64,000 nucleotides of DNA. Origin: Diadophis punctatus similis. Its lineage: Eukaryota; Chordata; Lepidosauria; Squamata; Dipsadidae. The stretch lies in assembly GCA_023053685.1 (NCBI GenBank), contig JALIGW010000003.1:145145165-145209164 (forward strand), given 5' to 3'. Below, in pieces: positions 1-11,690 of this stretch (position 1 is its first letter; each line of letters starts with the position of its first letter). Below the pieces are notes generated by a model. That model saw nothing but the letters and a program-made list of their open reading frames with translations. It was not told where the DNA came from and made no database searches. The position numbers were made by a program, and so were the translations under genes.

Positions 1-1297
1 AGTCTTTCCTTCTCCTCCCATCACTTGGTCTCATCAAGAAAGCAAACAGTAAAAAGGAGTAAAGCCCCCGTACATACTGATCACCGGATGGGAAATGTCA
101 GTCACTCCTCCACCTTCCAAAGAGTCACAGATCAAACAGTGGCACCACCGAAGAGGATTACTTTAATGCCTCGCTTCCCTCCCTCTCTCTCTCTTTCTTC
201 CAAAAATCGCAGTTTCTTCTGATACTAGAATTACGCAAACACGTTTTTAACAGGGATTATTGTTTATAGTTGATCTCGATCTGTAACAAAACAAAAGCCC
301 CCACCGGACAACCCCCAGAGATACTGTGTGAAAGATGGGGGGGTCCGGAGAGAAGCCGAGACATTCACAGGGTGGGACAGATTAACGTGACCTATCCCCC
401 CCCCCCTTTAAACTCCTGGGAGAAAGAGATCTACTCTCCCTCTCTGCTCATTTCACTGAAATATAGCACACATTCAGATCCCAGAGCTTTCAGACAGTCT
501 CAACTGATAGACAGACACATCGAGCTGCTTTTCCTGCTTCAGATTTTTTTTACTCCTCCTCCTCTTGCCAACGTCACCCTGACAATTACAAATAGCTCTC
601 ATACAAACCCATACCTGTCAATCTTTTTAATTGCTTTGTTTAATTTTAATGTTTCTTTGGGTTGCTTTTATGTTTTGTTTCTTCCAGACTAAACAACACA
701 CGGCAAACACCATAGCAGAGATTTTATTTTATTTTATTGTTCCTGGAAAACGAGGCTGCTTGTACAGTAGAACTCAAATAGTGATAGTCTGGTTTTAAAG
801 GCAAGTATTGACTGCACAGTTCAAGTTCCCCGGAGCTTGACTGCCAAGGATTTGGAGAAGGGAGGCACATCACATTAAGGCATTTTAAAAAGTTTGTTTT
901 ATGGAAGATCATATTTGTAAGATTTTTACATTTTTAAACATAGATAAGTTATATAAAAGCAGAAATCACTTCATGGGGGAGATTGGAGGTTAAGTTGTTT
1001 GATAAATGTGTTAAATTGAAATTTCTTGCTAGAATCTTAAACAAAACAATTGGTACCTTTGTGTAAAAGGTAAAGTGATTTCTTAAATAAAACTTAACAA
1101 TTTTAAGAAAGGATTTCTAACTGACTTGAAATCACTGTAATCAAGTTAAATAAGTAATTTTTTCTATTCTAACCTGTGCAAATCTGTTTCATGTTTACTG
1201 TAATTAACACTAAGCATTGATTCCCAGGGCATACAGTTTCAGACAGATCCCTAGTTTGTCTGCATCTGGCAACATCAAAGATTTGCACATCTTGTAA

Positions 1298-1332
1298 ATT
1301 TGCTATACAAGAAAGCATCTTGTATAGCAAAT
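1298..1332. repeat. 14-bp perfect inverted repeat (hairpin)
   Basis: The arms ATTTGCTATACAAG (1298-1311) and CTTGTATAGCAAAT (1319-1332) are exact reverse complements around the 7-base spacer AAAGCAT. The structure lies about 1.4 kb upstream of the ZADH2 start codon. It is shorter than a typical pre-miRNA stem and its function is unknown. Confidence 0.8.
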
Positions 1333-1346
1333 CTTTCTAGAAAGTA

Positions 1347-1349
<3 letters not shown>

Positions 1350-1382
<33 letters not shown>
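1350..1382. repeat. (TG)n microsatellite
   Basis: An uninterrupted TG dinucleotide tract of about 16 units, in the ZADH2 upstream flank. Confidence 0.95.
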
Positions 1383-1383
<1 letters not shown>

Positions 1384-1882
1384 TCTGTTAAGTGGGTGTA
1401 TAAAAACTCTTGATAGCGCAATGTCTCTTCTAAAGTAAATTTACGGAGTTTAATGGAGCTTTCTCCCAGATAAATAGGTATAAGCTAATAATTTAAGCAG
1501 ACACTATCTTTCCACCAGCAATATTGAGCTTAGCAGAAATTTGAAAGCTCGACCATAGATTAAAAAAAACAATAGAGGTCAAAAATAAATATGGCAACAT
1601 TATTTAAGGCCATATCTAACGGGGTGAAGAGAGGGGGAGCAAAAAAGCAATCAATGCATTTTCCAGCCTTATTTTGTCATATGTGGACGTTATAAAACCA
1701 CGAGGAGCTGAACAACATAGGAAGTAGTTCAATCCTACTATTATTGCTATTACTACTGCTATTGCTACTACAATTACTACCATTCGGAGCTCACATATGC
1801 ACGCCTGTCCAGATTTTAAAATATGCTTTCGATCCTTCCGTAAATCTCTGGTGCCTTTACAGTATTTTCACCCCAATGCAAG

Positions 1883-3300
1883 CGCAGTTTCCAGTAGCGG
1901 TCGTAAGCGGCTCTGGTTTGATTTGTACCACCTTACGAGGAAGTGAACGTTTCGCACGGAAGGGGAGGGGCCTGTCTCAGCAGCCAGCGGCTCTAGCAGG
2001 CTGCTAATAACATTGCCAGATTAGCTGCAACTTCTTGCTCCCAGCCTAACCTTTTATTGAACTAATCCTACATTCGAGCTTTCTTTTTCCCCCCTTTATA
2101 TAGGAACGGTTAAGAAACCATCAGTTACGGGTGTTGTTTTGTTTCCTTTAAGGGAAGAGCTGGGGGGAAGGGGAGATGCGGCAGGTTGGAATATGCAATT
2201 ATAGTCTCTTTCTTAGCAAGCAGATCAGCCTCCTCCACCAAAAAATGAAGTAGAATAAGGTCGGGGGTTTTCTCCTTCGTCTCCCCCAAAAGTACGTTTT
2301 CCTTCCTGAGTGAAAAGCAAATCTTTCGGTTTCTGCACACACTCGAGCGCTGTGTGATTCTGCCCGTTTTGTTCTAGGGCTGCACAAAACAGCGCGCGGG
2401 GTCTTGGTTTGTTCCTGCGACAACAGCAAGTTTTAAGCAAGCTCAGCTCAGAAACGAACTTTGGCCGCGCTTTAAAAAAAAACAAAACCCCTAAAGACGG
2501 GAGACAGAAAGTCCGCCGCAGGCGAAACTGCTGCAGCGGCTGCTAACTGCTGATCTAATCTTGCCGAGTGGTGGAGGGGCTGGAAAGGGAGGACTTGGAG
2601 CTAGGCGGCAGCTCGCTGCATTAGACTTTATTTACATACACAAATCGCAATATACCGAGCCTGCCTGTGCTGGAAGGCAGCACGCTTGCGAAAGACTCCT
2701 CCTAGGTTGGAGAACCCCGGAGAGCGGCGAAAGGTTGGTCGATGACTTTCTACGGGCGGATCAGCGTGTGGCTGAAGTGTCGGGGAGCTTGGCACCGTTG
2801 GCTGAACCAACAGCATCCGATTTCTCTGGGGAGACCTTCCCGGGTGTGTTCGAGTGCTCCTCCGACCCGGCCCATCGTGGACATGTCCTACTCGCGCCAC
2901 TTTATGGATTTCCAGGGCTCGTCCATTCCCACTTTCATGAAGAAACTGGTAGCGACTAAGCTGAATTCAAACTTCCGAGAAGCTGTTTCCCTTCGCCACG
3001 ACGCGCCCGTGCCGCTCCCGGGAGACGGCGATCTGCTTGTTAGAAACAGGTGAGAGAATCCATTCCCCTCCCCACTCCCAAGGCTTTGGCACCTTCGCCA
3101 TAACTGGAGAGGGAGCAGGCGATCCCTCCCGTTCCTGCCCGCCCTGAATATTTTCCCAAGCAAAGGGCCTGGTGCGCCCACCCCACCCCACCCGCGCAGG
3201 CTGGCGCTCTTTGCGATCCTATCGAGTTGCATCATCTGCCTTGGACAACTGTTGGCATAATTTATTATCCCAAATATTCTTCCCCATAACCCCGCCTGCC
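1883..3300 (+). promoter_or_regulatory. ZADH2: CpG-rich promoter region of ZADH2
   Basis: CpG dinucleotides and GC content rise from about 1880, peak around exon 1 (2480-3060) and fall after about 3350, while the surrounding DNA is AT-rich and CpG-poor. No clear TATA box lies just upstream of the first exon, which fits a CpG-island promoter. The transcription start cannot be fixed from sequence alone. A divergent promoter shared with TSHZ1 is possible from mammalian synteny, but this is inference. Confidence 0.6.
2742..3049 (+). CDS. ZADH2: ZADH2/PTGR3 coding exon 1
   Basis: This exon encodes residues 1-102 and two bases of the split Arg103 codon of prostaglandin reductase 3. The conserved family start reads [11 protein letters not shown] from the ATG at 2883 (Met48), followed by [14 protein letters not shown] at the exon end. 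The donor is AACAG|GTGAGA. Frame 2742 opens after an in-frame TAG at 2703-2705, and the first ATG is 2742, in a weak context (T at -3). The ATG at 2883 has G at -3. Residues 1-47 are not conserved in length (human has about 14 here, from memory), but the IVD just before Met48 matches mammals, so translation upstream of Met48 is likely. The extension has seven Arg/Lys and a single acidic residue (Asp47), resembling a mitochondrial presequence. The true start is uncertain. Confidence 0.85.
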
Positions 3301-5985
3301 CACTTCCGTGCAAGCAAAGCGGCCGTTCAGTTGACGGACTGCCGCCAACTCCTCCGTATTTTATGGGCAAAACATGGGAAGGCAATTATGCTTTCTCCCC
3401 TCCCCCCTCCGGAAAAAAATCCATCACCCAGTCAGAAAAAAGATGAGAAAAGTCGTGAAGCCTGTAGGTGACATCAAGGTGCAAAAGAAGGAACTTCGAC
3501 AACCAGGAAATGAATTTCCAAGCCCCTCCCAGGCTGGGTAGGATTGCGCCCAGTATCCACAAACTGAGTGTGCAAGGGGTATGGGTAGGCGGCCCTTTCT
3601 TTGCCGTATCGCCCTGGATAGATGGCTAGTTGTACTATATATAATAAAGACTGACAGATCTGTGTGGATCTCCACGTGCGGTTAGTGCCGAGCAATTGGG
3701 ACGTAGAGTTAGAGCTTAGGTTATTTATCGTCATCTTGGGCTGGGTGCGCGCGCATGTAGCACACTCCAGACTATTTTAGACTAGAGGAAGTTGTGTACA
3801 AAACTCTACCTTTCCCCCCTCCCCACCGCAGTCTTCCACGTCACTAACCTTAGGCGTGTGCAGAATTAACAGGAAAGCAAGGGACCTCCATGGTATGGGG
3901 CTGCCACCCACCTTTCCCTGTCGCTCCTCAGCCGGTTAATTCCACTATCCTCTTCTTCTTTCTCTGCTAAAAGCAGATGCGGGAGGAAGGTGCGCCCCCC
4001 TGCACAATCTCTCTCCGTTTACACGGAAGGAAGGCCTTGCCGATTTCGGTAAAATTTTACTTCCTGCGAGCTGCCTGGAAGCCCGTGGCCTTTGACAGTA
4101 TATGACTATTGTTCTGCAGTTCGACGCTGAGCGCAAAGGCTTGCGTGGCTTTCTCAGAGCCTTGAAAAGCACTGCTTTATGTAGGGTCACTTTATAGCAA
4201 AAAAGGAAAGAAAGAAAGATGTTGGGACAGAATATAGCTTCTACAAATGGATTTAGTCTGGTCTTTTTTTCTGTTTTTAAGATTATTCCTCTCCTAGGTG
4301 CTTCCATTGTGTAAAAACAACTTTTCACAACCAAAAACTTAAAAATCGGGCAGGGGGGAGAAGAAACTGCCCTTACCTTTTAGTCTGTGATTTGTGGAAA
4401 TATCTTTAAGAGTTAATTCAGATTCAAGGGTTGCTGTCTCTAAAATGTTTTCTTTTAATGTGGATGTGGGAACTTTGGGATAACCCGAGATTGCCTTTCA
4501 CTACCTTCTTTAGCCCTGTTGAATCTGGTGGATTCAACTAGATAAAGTGCAATGACTAGAATGAAATGAATGATCAGTGAATCTCACAAAGCCAGGTGTT
4601 GATACAGATGACAATAGTTATCCTAGCTCTGCCTGAAACCATAGGAATATATGTATGTAGTGTGCAGCATTACCCACATTAAAAAGTCTTACCCTCTCTG
4701 ATGTCAAAGGTTTGAATTATTGCAGCTATCAGAAGGCAGCATTTAGAAAGCAAGTATCTGAACCATTGCTAATGTTAAACGTGAAAGTGATATCTAGCTC
4801 TGGGTACATTGAAATCCATTTTCTTGGTGAGAAAGGGGGGGATTGGCTGATACAAGGGTACAGGACCATACACTGTGCTTCCTGACTGTCTCTGGCATCA
4901 AAAGGTTGTTACGTCCTTGTTCTCAGATCCCCTCCTCCACAGCACTTTCTCCCTCCCCCCTTTCCCCATGCAATTTGAAAATGTACGCATGTAATTTATT
5001 TATTTTTCAATGTAACTCCCTTTCTTGCTTTTCTGCTGGGTGGGCTCTCTGGGGAGTTGGAGAATGCTTGTAAGCTCTCCAAAGTTAGAGGAATGGGGGA
5101 TGTCAAGTCTCAAATGAATAAGGCCATCTCTTTCTCCCTTCCCCCTCTCTATGATAAACACATTATGAGTTTGCGAAGGTGCGTGTGAGAAATCAAATTG
5201 GGAGTTCTCAACTTTTGTGTCATGTGGATTGTGTGAGGTGATCTCCTGCCCTCCCCCTCCTTTTTTTTCCTGGAGGTTCTCACACAGGCAAGAGCAGAGA
5301 TCTCATTAGTGCAAAATAAAGTATGTTAAGAATACAGTTCTTTGATGCCTGTTTTTACTCTTTGAAAGCTTCCTCAGGATTGTCTACAGTGTTTCTACAC
5401 ACACACTTTCATTTTTTTGCCGTCTGGGAAAGTGTCTTTCCACACTCTCAGTAGAATAAGTGCAGTCACCTGGATTTATTTAGCCTTAAAAATTCATTCT
5501 GGTCAATCACAAGACAAGGGAGAAGGAAAGAAGGCAGGAAAAGGTGTTTGAGAATACCACTACCATCTTACAGACTTACTACTTACTCACCTGAACATGC
5601 TTATAGTACAGAGCTAACCTTTACATTTTGTCTTGTCTGTGACTCTTATACCCAGGCATGCCTGAATGACATTTATGTTGCTTTGGGCTATTGAAGTTCA
5701 TTTGACTTTAACTTTTCTCCTTTTTTTAGAACAAGATTTCAATTTAGATGAAATTCCCTTTCTGCCTCTGCTTGGAAAATATGCCTATCCTCACAACTGA
5801 ATAGATATGCAGTAGGATATATTTTGAATGGTAGAAATAAAACCCCTGCAATATTTATAGAGGAAAAAAGTCAATGGGAAATACGGCAGTACTTTGTATT
5901 GTATTGTGACCAGTGTGATTTTGTGAGCAAAATGAGGGGAGGACCAGGAAGAAAACATAGTAAACTAAACATAGTATTTAGGAAG

Positions 5986-5987
<2 letters not shown>

Positions 5988-6059
<72 letters not shown>
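5988..6059. repeat. (TG)n microsatellite, intronic
   Basis: An uninterrupted TG tract of about 36 units in the ZADH2 intron. It creates a spurious poly Cys-Val open frame. Confidence 0.97.
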
Positions 6060-6061
<2 letters not shown>

Positions 6062-7379
6062 AGCCTCTGACTCAACCCAGAATGCTAATTTCTGGCTTCC
6101 TGAGCAAATGCAAGACTCAGCACAGGTATGAGCAGCAAATATGTGGCAAATGTCTGATTGTTAGAGAAGTGCAGTGTAATAAGAAAACATTGGCATGAAA
6201 ATCTGGAAAAGAAAAATTGAGGATGGGTAGATTCTTATGGAAAGTGTAGAAAAGTGGAAAGAGATGCTACAATTGTCTCCTGCAGATTTGAGATTTGAGT
6301 TAGACTCCCCCCTTCCTGGCTGATGTTGATGACTTTGTTTTGTCTGCCTGTTCAAGCTTCCTGTCCTACATACCAGGTCTTCCAAGGGAGTAAATTGCTT
6401 CTGAGTAAGACATACAAGCTGCTTAACCTCCTTTAAACATTCCTTCCTCCCCCCACTCTCCCATCTCACATATTAATCCAAGTTTGCAACTATGGAAAGT
6501 GGGGGCCTTGGTTGTTTAGGTTAAGCATTTCGATGGTTTGAACTGTGTTAAAGGCTTGGGTGCTTTCTACTTTGATGCAAAGGGTAAAGGAGCAGCAGGG
6601 GCAAGGCATCAATTAGGTCATAGTTAATTTACTGGATAATAGTGGTTGCTGTGGAAAGGCCACACATCTCCTTCCCTTCACACAAGCTGATCCTGAACTT
6701 GCGACTTAGTTTTGCAAACAGATACAAACTGATGATGCCCACAATTGTCCAGTTGATTTCAATGAAACCTAACTATGCTGTTGCTGTCTACCCAGTGCTT
6801 CAATGGAGCTTTCACCTGAAAAGCCCCAAAGTGAATGGGGCAATTGTAAATGGAGTCCCTGTGCAATAATAGTGTATGAGTGAAATTTGCTGATTTCTTG
6901 TAGGACTAGTTGAAAGAATTCTTCAGTCTGTAACAAAAGCTTCATTGGTTTTTTAAAAAGTCACCACAATTTTAGGTACACACCTATAGCACTTCCCTAA
7001 CCTTGGGGTTGCTGAAATGGAACTTTTTAAAAAAGTGATGTTTTGTGCTGAATGGGATAAGGGAATTTAAGCAGAGTCTGGAGATTAAATTGTTGAGTCA
7101 TGTTCTGAAGAAGGAAGAACTTCTGGAAGAGATCAAAAAGGTTGCTAAACCTAATTTGGTTTATTGCTTGACCTGCTGCTGCTGTCATGGTGATTCTGCG
7201 ACCCTGTCTTTCCTTTTTTTTTCTGGGCAATCCTGCTATTTTTGCCCTTGTTGTCCATCTGAGAGGAAAAAGCTCCTATAAACCTTGGGTGCCTGGAAAA
7301 GTTTCAGGGAAAACCCGAAGTGGAAAGTGGAAACTGCCTCACGTACTTTGCATAAGGGAAGAAAAGTAATGGTGCTTGG

Positions 7380-8300
7380 GAGAAGATCACCCAGTAGCCT
7401 TCCTCCCTCGAGTCGAGCGGGTTACGGTACTCCTTGCTGTTAGCAGTTTCGCTCTCCGACAGAGCCACGCGGAGTCAACTCTGCTCAGTAACCACTTCGC
7501 CTTTGGGTACACGCACTGGCGGGCAGCGGGGGAGTCAAAGTAAACACGGCTCCCTCAGCAGAGCTTATTCCGATACAGCGGACGAAGGTGCTACTTGTAG
7601 TAGCACTTCGGCCAACGGAATTAAGACGCCGCCATCCGCCCTCGCCCAGACAGCCACCTCGTTTACGTGCCCCCCAAGTTGGCGCCGCTACGCTTTGCAT
7701 TGCATTATCTCGCGTTACAAAAGTTAAAAAAGAAGAAAATGGAAAAAACGGGCTTAGGCGGGAAAAGTTGTCCAAACGCGTGTGGTGAAGGGGCACCTCC
7801 GCTTCGGCGTTTTTGCTTTAAACCGGAGAGGTGGTTCCCACCCCGGCTCTATGCAAAGTTTCACTTCAGATCCGAGGCTGGATCTGAAGGAAAAACGCCC
7901 TCGGGGCCAAAAAATCAAAAGCCCCGAACTTCATCTTGCGCTCTGGAAGGGAGCCGCTCGCCGAGCGGGCAGGACCTTTGCCTCGGCTGAGGGAAAAGGG
8001 GGCGTTGAAAAAAGGCTGCAGAGGCGTGAAGGCAGCAACAATTAGGCTCGCGGGAGGAAGGAAATTTTCAGACGAGCCGCGCCGCCCTGTGACTTTGGGC
8101 GAAAAATGGAGGGGGGGCACAAATGTGCAGCACAAATCAGTTGTATGAAGTAGAGAAGCGGGGGATGCTTGAATAAACAAGGCCGGCTTCGCGTCCAACC
8201 GCCGCCCCTCAGGGTAGCAAACTTCCTGAAAGAACTTGGCTCTAGGGGCGAGGCGAGACGAGGCAAGAAGAGTTTCTTCGCGTAGTTGAGGCTTCTCCCA
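7380..8300. promoter_or_regulatory. Second CpG-rich block inside the ZADH2 intron
   Basis: GC content and CpG frequency rise sharply here compared with the flanking intron: nine CpG can be counted in 7381-7500 alone. No repeat family explains it. It carries overlapping short frames on both strands with no recognisable protein. It could be an alternative ZADH2 promoter, a promoter for an antisense or divergent transcript (a non-coding first exon of TSHZ1 is one option), or an orphan CpG island. No TATA box or coding exon was recognised. Confidence 0.5.
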
Positions 8301-9221
8301 TCCTCATATTGGTGCCCCTATCTTTTGTTTCTAACAACGCAGACCTTCGCTTTAGAATCTTTCTCTCTCTTACACAAACACACACGGCATGCACCCCTCG
8401 TTTTACTCTTCCAGTACAGGACGTAGAAAGGGCATAAATTAAAGCTACTTGGGTTTGGGTTTGGTTTTCCTGAAGAGCCATAAATAGAACGAAGGTATCC
8501 TCTGGTGGAGAGGCAGGCTAGATTGTATAAATAATTGGACACTACAGAAATTGTTCAGCTGAGGATGTATGGGCATATATTTCTGAATCTGTAGCTATAT
8601 CATACATATAAGAATACTTAATAATGAACCGGCCTGTTTTCTTAGAATTAGAAATGTCCAAAGAGCTTCCTTTACCTTCGTTATTTCTATACATGTAAAT
8701 GATTTCAAATCCCATAATATTTTTTTACATTTTTTTCATCCATGTGCATAATTAAATGCCAATATTTATTTATTTTTGGATATAAAGGACAATCATCAGC
8801 ATAGATTCTTTTTAAACTTATGTGGAAATACCTGTCTTTAAACACTGCCTTTCTCCAGTTTACTTATTCCTTAGCATCAGAAGATACCATTGCCCATCTT
8901 TAATACTTTTACCCATTTTTACCTGTTAAAAATCAATATGTGCAAACTAGTGGTGCACTATTTTACTTTCTCTGTTCAAGGTTCTTTTAAGGTGTTTTAG
9001 TCATTTATATACAGCAAAATGTTTTAATAATGTGCAAATTAGTTGCATCAAAAGGCAAATTTATTACAGTCACTAGATCAATTTTCTTTAAATTTGCCTG
9101 CAGTAACATTTTTGTCCATCGACCTTGGAGAGGACTTTGATACTTCACATTATCATTAGTCATATAAAGTGTTGTTACAATCAGAAATGTAAATTTGCTG
9201 CCAGAGTCAATATATTTGCTA

Positions 9222-9242
9222 ATTCTATTCTATTCTATTCTA
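9222..9242. repeat. (TTCTA)n short tract
   Basis: About four units of the pentanucleotide TTCTA, the same unit found at LINE 3' ends elsewhere in this window. It lies in the intron about 300 bp before exon 2, and no clear LINE remnant adjoins it. Confidence 0.9.
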
Positions 9243-9394
9243 GTAAAAAACATATTTTTATTCCATAGCTTATCAAAAATAATTTTTATCTTTGTTACTT
9301 TTGTCATGCATAACAAGAATGCCTTGGTTTTTCATTTGAAGATACAAGGTCAAGTCTGCATGTTAGGAAAAGTGAAATCTGATTACAATGATTT

Positions 9395-9406
9395 GGGGGG
9401 GGGGGG
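9395..9406. repeat. G12 homopolymer near the exon 2 acceptor
   Basis: A run of twelve G about 140 bp upstream of the acceptor. It could vary in length or be miscounted by sequencing. Confidence 0.9.
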
Positions 9407-9544
9407 CACAAAATAATTCCTGCTGCAACCTTTGAAATATTTGAAGAGGCGTCACTTAAATTTCCAGCCTTGTGCATTTAAATGAAATTATTTTCTTACC
9501 AGTCTTGTCAAAAAGAGATCTAACACATTTTTGTTTTCTTCTAG

Positions 9545-10469
9545 ATTTGTTGGCATTAATGCATCTGATATTAACTACTCAGCTGGCCGGTATGACGTTT
9601 TGGTTAAGCCTCCATTTGATGTAGGTTTTGAAGGGATTGGTGAAGTGGTGGCCTTGGGCTTAAGTGCAAGTGCAAAATACACTCTAGGCCAGTCTGTGGC
9701 CTATGTAAGATCAGGAGCTTTTGCTGAATATACAGTTGTGCCTGCTAAAGAAGCCATTCCGGTACCTTCTATGAAACCAGAGTTTCTGACTCTTCTGGTA
9801 AGTGGAACTACAGCATATATTAGTCTGAAAAAACTTGGAGAATTGTCTGAAGGAAAGACAGTTCTGGTGACAGCAGCAGCTGGAGGCACTGGCCAGTTTG
9901 CTGTGCAACTTTCAAAGAAAGCAAAATGCCACGTAATAGGAACTTGCTCCACTGATGAAAAATGTGCTTTTCTAAAATCTATTGGCTGTGATCGACCTAT
10001 CAACTATAAAACTGAAAATGTTGCTGCTGTCCTCAAAAATGAGTACCCCAAAGGTGTGGATGTTGTGTATGAATCGGTTGGTGGAGAAATGTATGACTTG
10101 GCTATCAACTCCTTGGCTATCAAAGGTCGCCTGATCATTATTGGGTTTATTTCTGGCTACCAAACACCTACTGGCCTTCCACGAAGTCACACAGAAATGC
10201 TACCAGCAAAGTTGCTTAAAAAATCAGCTAGCATCCGAGGTTTCTTCTTAAACCATTACTTTTCTGATTACCAAATGGCTATGAAACACTTGGTTGAAAT
10301 GTGTGAAAAGAGAGAAATTGTTTGCGAGGTGGACTTTGGAGACCTGTCTCTAGAGAACAAGTTTACTGGCTTAGAGTCAGTGTTCCGTGCTATAGATTAT
10401 ATGTACATGGGGAAAAACATTGGAAAAATTGTAGTTGAATTACCTCACTCTGTCAACAGTAAGCTGTAA
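9545..10469 (+). CDS. ZADH2: ZADH2/PTGR3 coding exon 2 (prostaglandin reductase 3)
   Basis: This exon completes Arg103 and encodes residues 104-410, with stop TAA at 10467-10469. The product belongs to the zinc-free quinone-oxidoreductase branch of the MDR superfamily. In mammals it is known as the NADPH-dependent 15-oxo-prostaglandin delta-13 reductase. [16 protein letters not shown] begins the catalytic-domain core, and the Rossmann cofactor motif AAAGGTGQ is at about residues 213-220, followed by a strand ending HVIGTCS. VYESVGG near residue 280 and [11 protein letters not shown] near 336-346 are family features. No zinc-ligand cysteine pattern is seen. The C-terminus NSKL provides a canonical PTS1, so a peroxisomal location is expected. 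From Met48 the protein is 363 residues, as in human from the equivalent methionine. The frame is intact and clearly functional. Confidence 0.97.
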
Positions 10470-11690
10470 AAACAGAACAATGACATAAATCAAAACAGAG
10501 CAAATGGGCATTTTATGCTTGGCGATAATGCTTTAATTTCTTTAAAGCTGGCAACGGGTAACATATTAAAATAGCAAAACAGTATTTTGATTTGTTTAAG
10601 AGGTTTTGTGGGGTTTAAAAATGCAGCTTGTAGCTAGTATTACATTTACTTCCACATTTTTTGGTATGGAGATTTTCAATTTTCAACTTGCAGTGGATTT
10701 GAATATAATTCTAGGCAAGTGCAAAACTGTTACAAATTGATGTCATACCTCTCTTCTGGAACTCAGTATGTGAAGGCATATGGAGCTGCAATCTTATGCA
10801 GTTTGAATAAGATGAAGCCCATTGTCCTTAAAATGGCTTAGTAGCCACTTTAGTAGACATGTTTAGGATTATGCAGCAATCCTATATGCATCTTACACAG
10901 AAATATGCCCTACTGATATTCAGATTGATTATGCCTGTAAACTTCTATATGGGACTGCACTATTAAACTATATTTGAGGTTTGTTATATATACAATTTGG
11001 GATACATACAATCTGCAAAGACATTGTGATAACAATGACGCTCTGTAAACTTTTTTTCTACAAAGCTTATTCTATATAGCACATTTTTATTCTAGTATGA
11101 ATACTTTATGCAAGTGTTGGTTGAAAATGAATTTTTTTACTTTTGAATCAACCTTGCCAGCTTATTTTAATTTTTTGTTATATTTTGGGACATTTGGTTA
11201 TCTTATAAAATTATATTTGAAATGTTATCTTGCCATTGCACTCATTTATTACTAGAACTTTTCTAATGTTATCTAACTTTTTTACATTCTGTTGAAGATA
11301 AATAATCCAGGAATTTTCAGATTAATGAAATGCGCTAGAAGATATATGCTGTATCTCTGAAAATGGAAATGGTACAGATTAAAATGTTGGATTAGAATGT
11401 CATCAGTATATAGAATGTATTTGGCGTTGTAATCAATTGTCATTTCTGTAAGAGATCGTATTGTACAATTCTGACTAAGCATTAAAATTAATTTTTTGCA
11501 GTTAATTTTTTACAGCATGGTTCAGTTATCCAGTTTTTCCTCCTTTTGTTCAACAATGCAATCTCATGCCTGACTTATTCGGCTAGAAGTTCCATTGGGA
11601 CATAAACTTTTTTTAACTTAACAAAACTTGTATCTAGGTAGACATAAATAGAACTGAGCTGTCAATAAATGCTTTTGAAATGCAGTTGGT
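10470..11690 (+). other. ZADH2: ZADH2 3' untranslated region (end uncertain)
   Basis: AT-rich, repeat-free sequence follows the stop codon directly. The first AATAAA on the + strand that I find is at 11664-11669, and another is at 12419-12424. Either could mark cleavage. No coding potential is seen. Confidence 0.5.

Larger units (their letters stand above)
1..1882. other. Upstream flank of ZADH2, no gene seen
   Basis: This AT-rich to mixed sequence has several short reading frames but none has recognisable protein character. It holds polypyrimidine and poly-C runs (about 180-200 and 397-405), a short perfect hairpin at 1298-1332 and a TG repeat. In mammals TSHZ1 starts divergently close to ZADH2, so I looked on the minus strand for its short first coding exon and found nothing convincing. 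Confidence 0.6.
3050..9544 (+). other. ZADH2: ZADH2 intron 1
   Basis: A GT-AG intron of 6495 bp with donor CAG|GTGAGA at 3049/3050. The acceptor at 9544/9545 is a T-rich tract ending TTCTAG|ATTTG. It interrupts the Arg103 codon after its second base (phase 2). It contains a long TG repeat, an internal CpG-rich block and a 12-base G run near the acceptor. No other exon is visible: open frames at 2888-3385 and 3945-4334 on the minus strand are CpG-related or exon-1 shadows. Confidence 0.85.

Noticed and set aside
2888..3385. 165-residue minus-strand frame overlapping exon 1
   Set aside because: It is a shadow of ZADH2 exon 1 and its GC-rich flank; no homology is recognised and it runs through the splice donor region.
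4360..4375. Good minus-strand splice-donor-like CTTACCTTTT
   Set aside because: No coding exon or promoter context adjoins it, so it is an isolated match expected by chance.
5824..6198. 124-residue open frame with poly Cys-Val
   Set aside because: It is produced by the (TG)n tract, with no protein family and intronic position.
7027..7230. Minus-strand peptide starting MPRKKKERQ, superficially like the basic TSHZ1 N-terminus
   Set aside because: The similarity is only basic composition. The sequence after it does not fit and no donor site is correctly placed.
9701..10190. Minus-strand frames within exon 2
   Set aside because: Shadows of the ZADH2 coding sequence.
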